From Saccoglossus kowalevskii (taxonomy: Eukaryota; Hemichordata; Enteropneusta; Harrimaniidae): a DNA stretch of 11,655 nucleotides. Shown here piece by piece: positions 1 to 7,475 of this stretch. The notes under the pieces were generated by a model. That model was not told the origin of the DNA, did not search any database, and worked only from the letters and a program-made list of their open reading frames with translations. The position numbers and the translations under genes were made by a program. The stretch is from NCBI RefSeq assembly GCF_000003605.2, contig NW_003134344.1, positions 655,883 through 667,537 on the forward strand, in the 5' to 3' direction. Every line of letters begins with the position of its first letter. Within the stretch, counting starts at the first letter, position 1.

Positions 1-1500
1 TTACATAACATCAGTGGAAGTCATACATAAAACAACAATGGAGTTTTCAAATTTAGTAAGTTAGATGGCCTCGTATATCACATCACCACTATTCACACAT
101 ATATCAAAACTATACAGGTATGGAATTGAGTGAGCTAGATAAATTTGTATATTACATCAACACATAGCGCATATGTGTTGAATTGAATAAGATAGGTGGC
201 CTTGTAATCAGCATAAAATGTCTTACAAGCAACACACTATGACTAACTAGGAGGTGATGAAATTACGATAAGTACTTGCCAGACGTAATTGTTGATGTTT
301 GCTTCACGCTAGGAAAATAATTGCTCGCTGACAGACAGCAAAAATTGGAAGTATTGGTTGGAGTTTAATACGTACTGAGGTATTTACAAAACCTACTATG
401 TAACTGTCGATGATTGGCAGAGATATAGAACGAGTAGCTTCAATTCAAGAAATATAACATAACTATTTTTATTTCTTACAATAAAATATTCATCTAAAAA
501 TGAATGAAAGAGTTTTCGCGTATACAGCTGTAAATTGAAATACAAATAAAAGCACGTATTGTTACGCTCTGATGTCACTTATAAAATATACATGCTATTT
601 AACAACGTACAACGTTTTCTTGGTACCAAAATAAGTGATTTTCGTGTAATTTTTTGCAGTGTTGCCAGAATCATTGTTGCTGTCACAGCGTCGGGTTTAA
701 GTCGTTGATGATTATAAAATACTCTTCTCAATTGTTGTCGTTTTTTGGGTTTGGAACTTATTGCCTCTCAAGGCAGCTAACAGAATAATTACCTGCATAA
801 GACACGTGGGCTAAGTATATATTAGCTAGAATTTTATGGTGTGTTTTAATGTGTGTATGTAGCGATCAATACAATGCACGGAGAAGGATTAATCGTATTG
901 CAATGGGAATTTCTGCTCATGTGGTGATCGACCCTAACTGAAAATTACAAAAAAAATTGTTTTCCTCCTTTTTGAGATGAAATCAATACTGGGAATTTTG
1001 AAATTATTATGAGAAAAATAAATGAAAGAAGTTATGTACAGTTGATATGATTAATTCGGCTGGGCTAGGGAGTCCGTTGAATATGTGGCACGTGTGTATG
1101 ATTCAACTTATATCATGGTTAGCAATAGTTGCACCAATATCGTTCGTGCTAATTGAAGATAAGCAAACAAAGAATTGGTCGATGAACTTGTTTTTATGGT
1201 AATTGTATTTTGTATAATCTCCTTAGCTTCCCAACTTATATATCATATTGACTATGTGTCCCCAGTGGTGGCCATTTTGAATACTTGAATTCTGTATCTT
1301 TATTTAAAATACAAGATCGGTAACATTAATTCTTTGAGCAGTTTCAAATGTTTTGCTGTCAGTTTTAGCGTAAGGCAAAATTTTATATCAATTATGATAA
1401 TTTCTTTGAAAATCACAGAACAATTTACCGATAGCAAAAAGGGAAAATAGAAAAATGTCAAAAAACAAATGCGTGCCAAAATCAAGTTGATAGTGTTATT
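1..1500. other. AT-rich non-coding stretch, no gene seen
   Basis: No frame here has recognisable protein similarity. The short frames on both strands are hydrophobic or lysine/isoleucine-rich, as expected from AT-rich sequence. Visible structure is limited to a compact palindrome at 158-180, a weak direct repeat (GGCCTCGTA near 67 and GGCCTTGTA near 198), a small hairpin TTGCCT/AGGCAG near 760-774, and two CACGTG E-boxes at 803-808 and 1089-1094. AATAAA near 478 has no transcript-like context. Confidence 0.7.
158..180. repeat. 23-base near-palindrome
   Basis: CAACACATA at 158-166 is the exact reverse complement of TATGTGTTG at 172-180, separated by GCGCA. It could be a dyad protein-binding site or a tiny cruciform. 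Nothing else links it to a known element. Confidence 0.6.
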
Positions 1501-1990
1501 GAGTATTCATATATACGCAGTTAGGTGCGGATTTGGGTTGTTTGCTGGAAAGTTAATGTCAGGTAAGGTGGTTGTGCTGATTACCTTAAACCCACTTTGA
1601 CTTCAATTAGTGACGAACGGTAAGAAATGGGCTTTGCGCATACAGGAAAAACACGTTCGTTTATCGTTCGTTTAAGTGTCCCTCATACGCAAGCTTTTGT
1701 GAAGCAGACGACGAGTTTTTTGTCCAAACAGAAGTTCGCAGAATTGACCGAGAGCTAAATAATTCTAAAGAATTCGTCGTTAAGAGTTTCACATTTCTGC
1801 ATGGTTTTATTCAAGCAGAGGTGGTTACCACCAGCGTATGGAAATGTTGATATCGCAATTTTACTCACAGGTTACTCTCCGTAGAATGCAGAAACAAAGT
1901 TTTCGTCGACATTATGATCATCCATGCAACAAGTACATACCGTTACAGATGTTGAAAATGGACGCCCGGAAACCCATCATGCCCGGGTGT
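1500..1990. other. Unassigned stretch with exon-like patches
   Basis: A good 5' splice match (CAG|GTAAGG, GT at 1563-1564) follows an AG at 1519-1520, which would delimit a 42-base exon. A second acceptor-like site (GCATACAG) ends at 1645. The frame 1614-1850 is open for 78 codons but has no ATG, and a second frame is open to 1759 over part of the same bases. Direct duplication of CGTTCGTTTA lies at 1654-1663 and 1665-1674. A 60-codon ATG frame follows at 1838-2020. None of the translations resembles a family I know, and seven or eight stop-free runs this long are expected by chance in the window. Confidence 0.3.
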
Positions 1991-1992
1991 AT

Positions 1993-2049
1993 GTTTAAAA
2001 AAAATCAAATAAATTTATAGGGCCGATAAGTTTATTTGATTTTTTAAAC
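1993..2049. repeat. Long AT-rich hairpin (inverted repeat)
   Basis: The left arm (1993-2013) starts GTTTAAAAAAAATC and ends AAATAAA. The right arm (2031-2049) is its reverse complement apart from having six rather than eight A/T in the homopolymer. The loop is 17 bases and contains GGGCCG. The stem is about 19 pairs with one two-base bulge. It could be the relic of a foldback element or a structured RNA. It is not a bacterial-type terminator, since the setting is eukaryotic. Confidence 0.75.
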
Positions 2050-2202
2050 AACACGAATATTGATATTGCACACCTCGAAAACGTCTTATCTTTGTGTAAG
2101 TTTGAAATTAAACGTTTAAATTCAGAATACCAAATGATTTACTTGACTAGCGTACATCCTTGCCTGTGCACGCTTGTCTAATGTAAGAAGTATGTTATAA
2201 AA

Positions 2203-2245
2203 CACGTGAAAACCGGTTTGTTTGGAGGACATTATCACACGTGTG
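2203..2245. promoter_or_regulatory. E-box and Grainyhead-type palindrome cluster
   Basis: Three perfect palindromes fall within 43 bases: CACGTG at 2203-2208, AAACCGGTTT at 2210-2219 and CACACGTGTG at 2236-2245. CACGTG is the core site of bHLH-ZIP factors (USF, MYC/MAX, TFE families). AACCGGTT is the optimal Grainyhead/GRHL dimer site. GAAGTATG at 2187 and CATACTTC at 2264-2271 form a further 8-base inverted pair around the cluster. Occupancy is unknown; this is motif evidence only. Confidence 0.4.
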
Positions 2246-2345
2246 TGGTATCCGAAATGAAGCATACTTCCTCCCGGGCTCGGGAATAAGACCAGTCAAT
2301 AAATGTTCCATATTGATTGTCTCAAAAACTATTCTATCGATCCAC

Positions 2346-2431
2346 TTCGCGAACGACAGCGAAACTAGGGGAATTACCAAGTTGAACGACCGAAATAATC
2401 AAGTTAAAACGAATAATGTATCGTTCGCGAA
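2346..2431. repeat. Inverted repeat enclosing a 22-base direct repeat
   Basis: TTCGCGAACGA at 2346-2356 is perfectly inverted at 2421-2431, and the arms extend imperfectly outward (CTATCGAT... against ...ATAGATAG). Inside, CAAGTTGAACGACCGAAATAAT (2378-2399) is followed at once by a diverged copy, CAAGTTAAAACGAATAATG (2400-2418, three-base deletion). The arrangement resembles the remnant of a small foldback transposon, but no target duplication is visible. Confidence 0.5.
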
Positions 2432-3318
2432 ACGAATAGATAGTACATATGTCTAACAAAAATTAATATTCTCTGAATCATAGCTACGCCGTTCAATATT
2501 TGTGTTCGTTTCTTTTGTACTATATCATTTTTTGCCACTCCGGTAATCCTATTCCTTTGATATCATCTATAAGTTGGAAACACGTCTCAGAATGCACCGC
2601 GATTCGATGAATGTCACAAAGACACTTAATCCACGGGGTCAATTCCACGTTACCGTCGTGCGAAATAGATCGCACATGGCATTACCGTCACTCACTCCAG
2701 TTACTCCAAGCGATGACGGCTTCCCATGCTGCATATGTACAGAAGTAGATAAAACAAGAGATATTTATAGAAAGTCTTACAAAAAAATCAATAGTATTTG
2801 TACATTTCACTATACTAAGTGAACAGTTTGAAGATAATTGACTTAATATTTAAATAGGACTACTAATAACACTGTTACTTTTAAAACTTGCAATAAAGAA
2901 TGCAATTTAAAGAGTTATTTCCGCAGAAAATATGCGTTTAATCAAAAGCTCATCCATATTTATCATTGGAACTAGCGGTACTACAATCGGCCTTGAAAAT
3001 ATGTATTATTTTCTCAAGATACTGCTTAATCGAAAATATATGAATATTTATTCCTTTGATAAACTCAGGATAACATTGTTTCTGAATTACTGTTATGGTA
3101 GATATTGAAATACGTGGATAATAGTTAAAAGATGAGTAAAGCAATAAAAAAAAACTCGTGCATATGGCTTTCGTCGTAGATTGGTACTGTAACTGGTGAA
3201 AATCGATTACTCGACTTGAATGGTCCAGTTTAGATGAGGATTTAATCAAAAATCGTGCAGTATTGTACATCAGTAAAGCTCAATATATGTTCATTGGTTG
3301 GTATTTGTATGCAGTATA
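2432..3318. other. Non-coding stretch, no supported gene
   Basis: This holds the two longest frames of the window: 2574-2822 on the plus strand (82 residues, TTG start) and 2950-3270 on the minus strand (106 residues, ATG start). Neither matches a family I recognise, and about one frame above 100 residues is expected by chance. Minor inverted pairs occur at 2658-2675 (GTGCG/CGCAC) and 2685-2719 (CCGTCA/TGACGG). AATAAA near 2892 is not tied to a transcript. Confidence 0.6.
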
Positions 3319-3839
3319 GGTTGAACGCAATAGCCACAGAGACGCCTGCGTGCGCATGCGCTTTCCTTGCTTTGCCCGGGCTTGGGCTCTACTTTTCTGG
3401 GCTATATGCAGGTTAAACGAGTGTCCGCAGAGCTACCTACGTAAGTACGCGCCCTCCTTGATTTGCCGGGGCCAGTTATCTGTCCTATGTAGCCCATGCA
3501 GGTTGAACGAATAGCATATATGCGCACGCTGTTTCTCTGCTTTGTCAGAGCTCGTCTCCTATTCTCTCTGGCTTAGACAGATGGAAAAATGGTCACAGGG
3601 AGGTTTATATACACACACGCGATTTCCCTGCTCTGTTGGAGCTCGGCCTTTATCCTTTCTCAGGCCTACAAACGTTGAACAAACAGAGAAAGAGACGTCT
3701 ACGTTCGTAAACCCTCTCAATTCTTTGTCGAAGTTGACCTCTCTCCTGTCGCGCGAGTTGAACGAATGACCACGAAGACGACGTGCGTATGTTCCCTCCC
3801 TGCTTTGCGAAGTACGATGTTCCCCATTTATTTAAGGGA
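3319..3839. repeat. Diverged tandem array, six units of about 79-94 bases
   Basis: Units begin near 3319, 3411, 3501, 3580, 3674 and 3757. Most open with GGTTGAACGAAT, followed by a CACAGAGACG-like block, a CpG-rich ACGTGCGTACGCG block, then TCCCTGCTTTG and a pyrimidine-rich CTATTCTCTCTGG-like tail ending ATGCAG. Units 1, 3 and 6 share the opening best; unit 4 is the most altered. Spacings of 92, 90, 79, 94 and 83 bases are not multiples of three in common, so the array is not a coding repeat, and the frames crossing it (3542-3769 plus, 3650-3844 minus) are by-products. It is GC-richer than its flanks, so it is best described as an old minisatellite. I do not recognise the unit. Confidence 0.8.
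3351..3361. promoter_or_regulatory. NRF1-type site TGCGCATGCGC
   Basis: An exact match to the NRF1 palindromic consensus inside the first tandem unit. The other units keep only fragments of it, so it may be a chance product of the CpG-rich block rather than a selected site. Confidence 0.3.
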
Positions 3840-3995
3840 GTCAAGCCTTTGAATTATAAAAATGGATTTATAAATATAATAATTCATAATGTCTTATTTT
3901 CTGAAATATAATTTTATTTATATCTGAGGTTTATGTGAGAGCGACAATATAATCTGTGACTGACTCGTAATGTACATTATGTGACCTGGCTACGC

Positions 3996-4014
3996 TGACG
4001 TCACGTGTTATATA
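3996..4014 (+). promoter_or_regulatory. Candidate promoter: CRE, E-box and TATA-like box
   Basis: TGACGTCA (3996-4003) overlaps CACGTG (4002-4007), and TATATA follows at 4009-4014. A TATA box there would place initiation near 4040, about 70 bases before an ATG in good Kozak context at 4111. CRE binds CREB/ATF bZIP factors and CACGTG binds bHLH-ZIP factors. The order and spacing fit a promoter reading rightward. Without transcript evidence this stays a hypothesis. Confidence 0.3.
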
Positions 4015-4110
4015 CATCAGTAACTCTAGTTTGAACGTTAATTCTGGCATTTTGTATTTAATTCGTGCATTTAACTAGGAAATTGCTCGTTATCGACGCT
4101 GCCTAATAAC

Positions 4111-4162
4111 ATGGGAAAAAAACTTCGTACGGGAAGCGTGATTTCATTGCGGCACTGCATGG
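4111..4162 (+). CDS. Possible first coding exon, product unknown
   Basis: ATG at 4111 has A at -3 and G at +4 (AACATGG). The frame reads MGKKLRTGSVISLRHCM and then meets a consensus 5' splice site G|GTGAGT with GT at 4163-4164, leaving phase 1. Read through, the frame stops after 32 codons, so only a spliced model could give a longer protein. The CRE/E-box/TATA cluster at 3996-4014 lies at a plausible distance upstream. There is no recognisable domain in 17 residues, and no acceptor can be chosen with confidence downstream. It may equally be chance. Confidence 0.15.
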
Positions 4163-4164
4163 GT

Positions 4165-5074
4165 GAGTGGCAGGCGTGGCGCAGAATAACAAATATCAGC
4201 AATTCATAAAGTTGTATGCCTGATGAACTAAATCAATCAATCAATAACGTAAGAATGTCATTGAGAGTATACTAACAGTATAACAAGTATCATAATTTGT
4301 CCACACACGTTATTTTTCAACTACTCGCAGACGCTTGACATTACGGAATTCAATGTACGTCAGTGCGAGTCACGTATTGTTTCGCTATGACAAATGTTTT
4401 ATGCGGACTTCCAGTTGAAGAAAGACTCACTACGTGATGACGTGTTAATGATGACACCGCTGTACAATGCCGGATATTTGCGGGAATTACACTCTACTTG
4501 AGAGGTCGTAACCCAAGACAGGGACAGTCACTCGACGCGACGCTGGGGGATGAAGAGGGGAAGGGAGCATTTACCATCCGTAATAGTTGTTTTCTCACAA
4601 CGCAAGTGGGGACCATAACCTTATATGCATTTACATCAACTGATTGCCTGCGGGTTATTTGGTCACTGCATTTTATAATCTCTCGTTACACATAGTTAAT
4701 AAAATGTCATCAATCATATCATCGTTTGACGGCATGGAGTTTGAATAGAACGTCGCCACTTTACAGTCGTGTCTGTCTGACGCTGGTAATAATCGTCCCC
4801 ATATGACCGTACAATCTATAATTTCATATTTATTCAATGTTCATTTGGTTTCCAGACGTAATTTCGCAAAAACAAACAAATATAATCTGTAAATTATATA
4901 TGCGAACTGGAATTGCATTTTAAGATGGTTTACTCTACATGTATTCAGTTACATCCTAGTGTATTGAAATACTGAAATCGACAAAGTATACAGTTCTATT
5001 TCATATGTATTACATACTGTACTTTCATCGTATTCAATTTAATTATTTACACATATGTCACATTTTCTATCGGC
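4165..5074. other. Non-coding stretch, no supported gene
   Basis: A short AATC microsatellite sits at 4231-4245. A slightly GC-richer patch at 4498-4700 carries a 65-codon frame starting with TTG and followed by AATAAA near 4699, which could mimic a transcript 3' end, but the translation resembles nothing I know. Several half-CRE sequences (TACGTCA near 4354, ATGACGTG near 4436) occur. The remainder is plain AT-rich sequence. Confidence 0.55.
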
Positions 5075-5298
5075 GATAACACAAAATACAATGTGTTCTC
5101 GAGATGCTGAATTGAAACTGAAAACATCGAGTTACAAAATTGACCACGGCCATATTTTAGAAACCACACCCACTTTTGCAAAACCACGCCGAAATTGTAA
5201 GTTGATGTTTGTAACTCATTTTTGTAACAGGATGTTTTCGTAACTCGGCTTACGTAACTCGCGAACAATTCAGCATCTCCGTGTTCTCCAGTGTTATC
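5075..5298. mobile_element. Foldback / MITE-like element, about 224 bases
   Basis: The ends are GATAACAC (5075-5082) and its inverse GTGTTATC (5291-5298). Inside lies a perfect 14-base inverted pair GAGATGCTGAATTG (5101-5114 and 5266-5279), then further pairing between AAAACATCGAGTTAC (5121-5135) and the region 5231-5246. The right half has expanded around the motif GTAACTC (5211, 5240, 5254, with a variant GTAACAG at 5224). The centre carries AAACCACACCC and AAACCACGCC in direct order. The outer flanks are not inverted, so the ends are fairly well placed. No target-site duplication is visible, so the superfamily cannot be named. Frames over it on both strands are by-products of the palindrome. 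Confidence 0.65.
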
Positions 5299-5382
5299 AA
5301 AATGAATTATTTATTCCGTAAAGTGTTAACACGTAGTAACATGTTCTTCCTCTGTGTTTTGATTTGAACCCGAAAACACCGA

Positions 5383-5398
5383 CACGTGACTTCCGGTG
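5383..5398. promoter_or_regulatory. E-box plus ETS composite CACGTGACTTCCGGTG
   Basis: CACGTG (5383-5388) runs directly into ACTTCCGGTG (5389-5398), the reverse complement of the optimal ETS/GABPA site CACCGGAAGT. Such compact bHLH-ZIP/ETS composites are typical of animal housekeeping promoters. A perfect GTGTTAACAC palindrome lies at 5323-5332. Downstream, an ATG at 5410 opens only a 42-codon AT-rich frame with no recognisable product, so a gene is not shown. Confidence 0.35.
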
Positions 5399-5723
5399 CC
5401 TTCAGTAAGATGCTGCATACCATTTACCATTTCGTCAAGTTAAAGTTTAATGTCAAACAGTTGTTCATCGTGTCTTCTAGAATAAAATGTAAAAAACATG
5501 ATTTTAATTCTCAAATCGCATTTTGGTTTCAAATGTAATCCTCCGTGTTTTTTTGCTCATCATCGGAGAACGTGGTGAACAATTAAACACACGAACCGTA
5601 ATTACATAATCATATTTTCTCAAAATGAACATAATTTTGCTCAATTGTTGTACCCAAGTAATGCATCACTCACGACCACGCTGTCGATTCCATTATAATT
5701 GCGTATTGATGAAATTTCGCGCT

Positions 5724-5752
5724 ACACACACACACACCCCCCACACACACAC
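5724..5752. repeat. AC microsatellite interrupted by a C run
   Basis: Seven AC units, a run of six C, then five AC units. It sits next to an E2F-like TTTCGCGC at 5715-5722. Length polymorphism between individuals is likely. Confidence 0.9.
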
Positions 5753-6241
5753 GTACTTGACGTTCATTATGTACATGTGTTCATCACGTGTTTGTTAAAA
5801 CACGGAAATAGCATGCTGATTCAGTATTCAGCGTACTGTAACATGGAAACCAATTATAAAGTTCGCAACAATCCCATCACGTGATAAGTTATAGCAATTA
5901 TGGCAGCCGATGCCGGGTTGAAATGAACATATAATTTTACGGGAAAAATAATGTAAATATACTATTTGAAAGATTACTACTCAATACAAGTAATTATTCT
6001 CGAGGGGAGAGTACGTCACATAATGTTGCTGAGACGCGTATGGCGCGCGAGAGCTTTGTGTGAGCGTGGGCTCTGTGCGAGCTTTTGTGGAACTTACACT
6101 GATCGAAGAAACAACAACACAAACTCAGCTACGGGACATTTATATATGTTGCACATGTAGGAGTCAGCTTGTTGTACTGTTCAAGAGATTTTCAACAACT
6201 TAGCTCGGAGTGCAGTTTTTTTAAAGAGTTTTCCACCGTTG

Positions 6242-6274
6242 TTTTCACCGGTGATGGTTGCCTGGTGGTGAAAA
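6242..6274. repeat. Short hairpin TTTTCACC / GGTGAAAA
   Basis: Perfect 8-base arms at 6242-6249 and 6267-6274 enclose a 17-base loop that itself repeats GGTGATGG/GGTGG. TTTTCCACC upstream at 6229 is a near copy of the left arm. Function unknown. Confidence 0.5.
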
Positions 6275-6559
6275 TGCCCGGATGTCCACTTAGAGATCAA
6301 TACGAAGACGAAAACAAATTTCTCTTACGTTGAACGTTAGTAACACGAGTTGGAATGTGTTTGTTATGCCGTTTGTATCGGCTGAGATGTCAGTTGATTT
6401 ATAGACATGTGAATTTCTGTCGAGTTTCTTCAATTGAATGAAGGCTTAATGACATCATGAGGGATAGCAACCTGTAATTTTCGCCGATTGAAAACTGTCA
6501 AGCTGTTGAGTGAGAACATAATGTACTAATCACTACTGTTATAACAATGTAACGACGAC

Positions 6560-6569
6560 ATTACGTAAT
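6560..6569. promoter_or_regulatory. PAR/E4BP4-type bZIP palindrome ATTACGTAAT
   Basis: Perfect 10-base palindrome around TTACGTAA, the preferred dimer site of PAR-bZIP and E4BP4/NFIL3 factors and also bound by C/EBP. Isolated motif evidence only. Confidence 0.3.
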
Positions 6570-7005
6570 CATACTTGTAAAGCCGTAATCTTCCAGAAAA
6601 TTCATGCAAATTACACGAAAAAATGTAATGTGAAAATTGATTTGGTTACTAGACTGTGAACTGTGGCCACTCTAAAGTTAGTCACGGTACAGAAAACAAT
6701 TAACCATTTGAACGTTTTTTTTTTTTGAAATTTCACATTTTGAAATCACTAAATAGAATAAATTGAGTTTGTAAACATTCGCATTCGAGATTTGACAAAT
6801 GTTCTAAAAAAGTTCTAATTTTGACAAAAAGGCGACCATTCACTAAGATTTTTAACTTTCCGCAGTAATATTAAAGTCTGTGACAAAAACATACTATTAC
6901 GTTATCTCTATGAAGTAAAATTTAACATTATTTACTCCATATCACTGTTTCTCTGGTGATTCAACTTGTGCATCGGAGAAGGCTTAAAATGATCTCTATG
7001 TATGC

Positions 7006-7018
7006 AGGTCAATGACCT
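7006..7018. promoter_or_regulatory. Perfect IR1 nuclear-receptor element
   Basis: AGGTCA-A-TGACCT: two consensus half-sites inverted around one base. IR1 is the classic arrangement for EcR/USP (ecdysone receptor) in arthropods and FXR/RXR in vertebrates. Twelve fixed bases at this composition would be expected far less than once in the window. It lies 64 bases left of a double CRE at 7082-7100. Which receptor, if any, binds cannot be told. Confidence 0.45.
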
Positions 7019-7081
7019 TTTACCGGCTTACATGAGTTACGTACTGTCAGAAATTGAAGAGGGTATAATATTAAAGCCTAA

Positions 7082-7100
7082 TGACGTCATGCTACGTCAC
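7082..7100. promoter_or_regulatory. CRE plus second half CRE
   Basis: TGACGTCA at 7082-7089 (inside the palindrome ATGACGTCAT, 7081-7090) is followed by TACGTCAC at 7093-7100. Paired CREs ten to twelve bases apart lie on the same helix face and are typical of CREB/ATF-responsive regions. A related 20-base sequence with TGACATCA in place of TGACGTCA occurs at 6441-6460. Confidence 0.35.
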
Positions 7101-7184
7101 TGTGCAGTCCTAGAGATTTGTATGTTTCCCTTCAAAGTATTACATAACTAGTGATACTGTTTGCATAGATTGATATGATGATAA

Positions 7185-7390
7185 TTACACAAAATGATGC
7201 GGTAAGATGCTTGGAAGCCTGACATAAACGCAAGCATTTCCCTGTAGCCATGGTAAAACGCCGCATTCATTCTGAGCAGAACGAAGGCCAAGAAGTGGGA
7301 TTACGAAAATCATAGCCGTATATTCCGTGCTGACAGACGATCTTTCATTTAGTATACTACGGATTCTCATTATTTTTAGTTAATTTCATG
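7185..7390. other. Unassigned patch with a minus-strand open frame
   Basis: The minus strand is open from 7370 to 7185 with a balanced amino-acid mix (61 residues, including IFVIPLLGLRS). I do not recognise it, its length is within chance, and no convincing splice sites or Kozak context define an exon. Confidence 0.15.
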
Positions 7391-7393
7391 TGA

Positions 7394-7417
7394 ACCGGAA
7401 GTCATTCACCGGAAATG
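7394..7417. promoter_or_regulatory. Pair of ETS-type GGAA sites
   Basis: ACCGGAAGT at 7394-7402 is the optimal ETS site, and ACCGGAAAT follows 14 bases later in the same orientation. They lie about 45 bases left of the interleaved CREs at 7458-7475, a combination common in animal promoters and enhancers. Confidence 0.35.
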
Positions 7418-7457
7418 CCGTTATTCACTTATCGGCCTCATATTTCAAAATTAGTTC

Positions 7458-7475
7458 ACGTCATAATGACGTCAT
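7458..7475. promoter_or_regulatory. Interleaved CRE palindromes
   Basis: ACGTCAT-A-ATGACGT (7458-7472) is a perfect 15-base dyad, and its right half also belongs to a second perfect palindrome ATGACGTCAT (7466-7475). This places one half CRE and one full CRE on overlapping bases. Simultaneous binding of two bZIP dimers would be sterically difficult, so competition would be expected if both are used. Confidence 0.4.

Larger units (their letters stand above)
5399..7005. other. Non-coding stretch with scattered sites
   Basis: No gene is supported. The stretch contains an E2F-type TTTCGCGC at 5715-5722, E-boxes at 5785-5790 and 5878-5883, and the AC microsatellite. A CpG-rich patch at 6010-6080 includes TACGTCAC and GTATGGCGCGCGAG. 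A hairpin lies at 6242-6274, a bZIP palindrome at 6560-6569 and a run of twelve T at 6715-6726. The 64-codon frame at 5966-6160 starts with TTG and has no recognisable product. Confidence 0.6.

Noticed and set aside
1614-1850. 78-codon stop-free run as an exon with acceptor at 1645
   Set aside because: The translation looks protein-like but matches no family, an alternative frame over the same bases is also open, and several runs of this length are expected by chance.
2574-2822. 82-residue plus-strand frame as a CDS
   Set aside because: It starts with TTG, has no recognisable domain, and length is within chance. AATAAA downstream alone does not make a transcript.
2950-3270. Longest ATG frame in the window (106 residues, minus strand) as a gene
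   Set aside because: About one frame above 100 residues is expected at this size and composition; the residues reflect AT-rich codons and no family is recognised.
3351-3361. NRF1 site as evidence for a promoter at 3.35 kb
   Set aside because: The site is part of a CpG-rich tandem unit and no other start-site features accompany it; kept only as a low-confidence motif.
3542-3844. Frames on both strands between 3542 and 3844
   Set aside because: They lie in the tandem array, whose unit lengths do not preserve frame, so they are by-products of the repeat.
5047-5268. Overlapping frames on both strands over the foldback element
   Set aside because: Mirror-image frames arise from the inverted repeat itself; no coding signal.
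5724-5752. Z-DNA regulatory element at the AC repeat
   Set aside because: The alternating run is short and broken by six C; an ordinary microsatellite is sufficient explanation.
7185-7370. Minus-strand 61-residue frame with a hydrophobic IFVIPLLGL segment
   Set aside because: Resembles a membrane segment loosely, but no family, splice sites or length support a gene.
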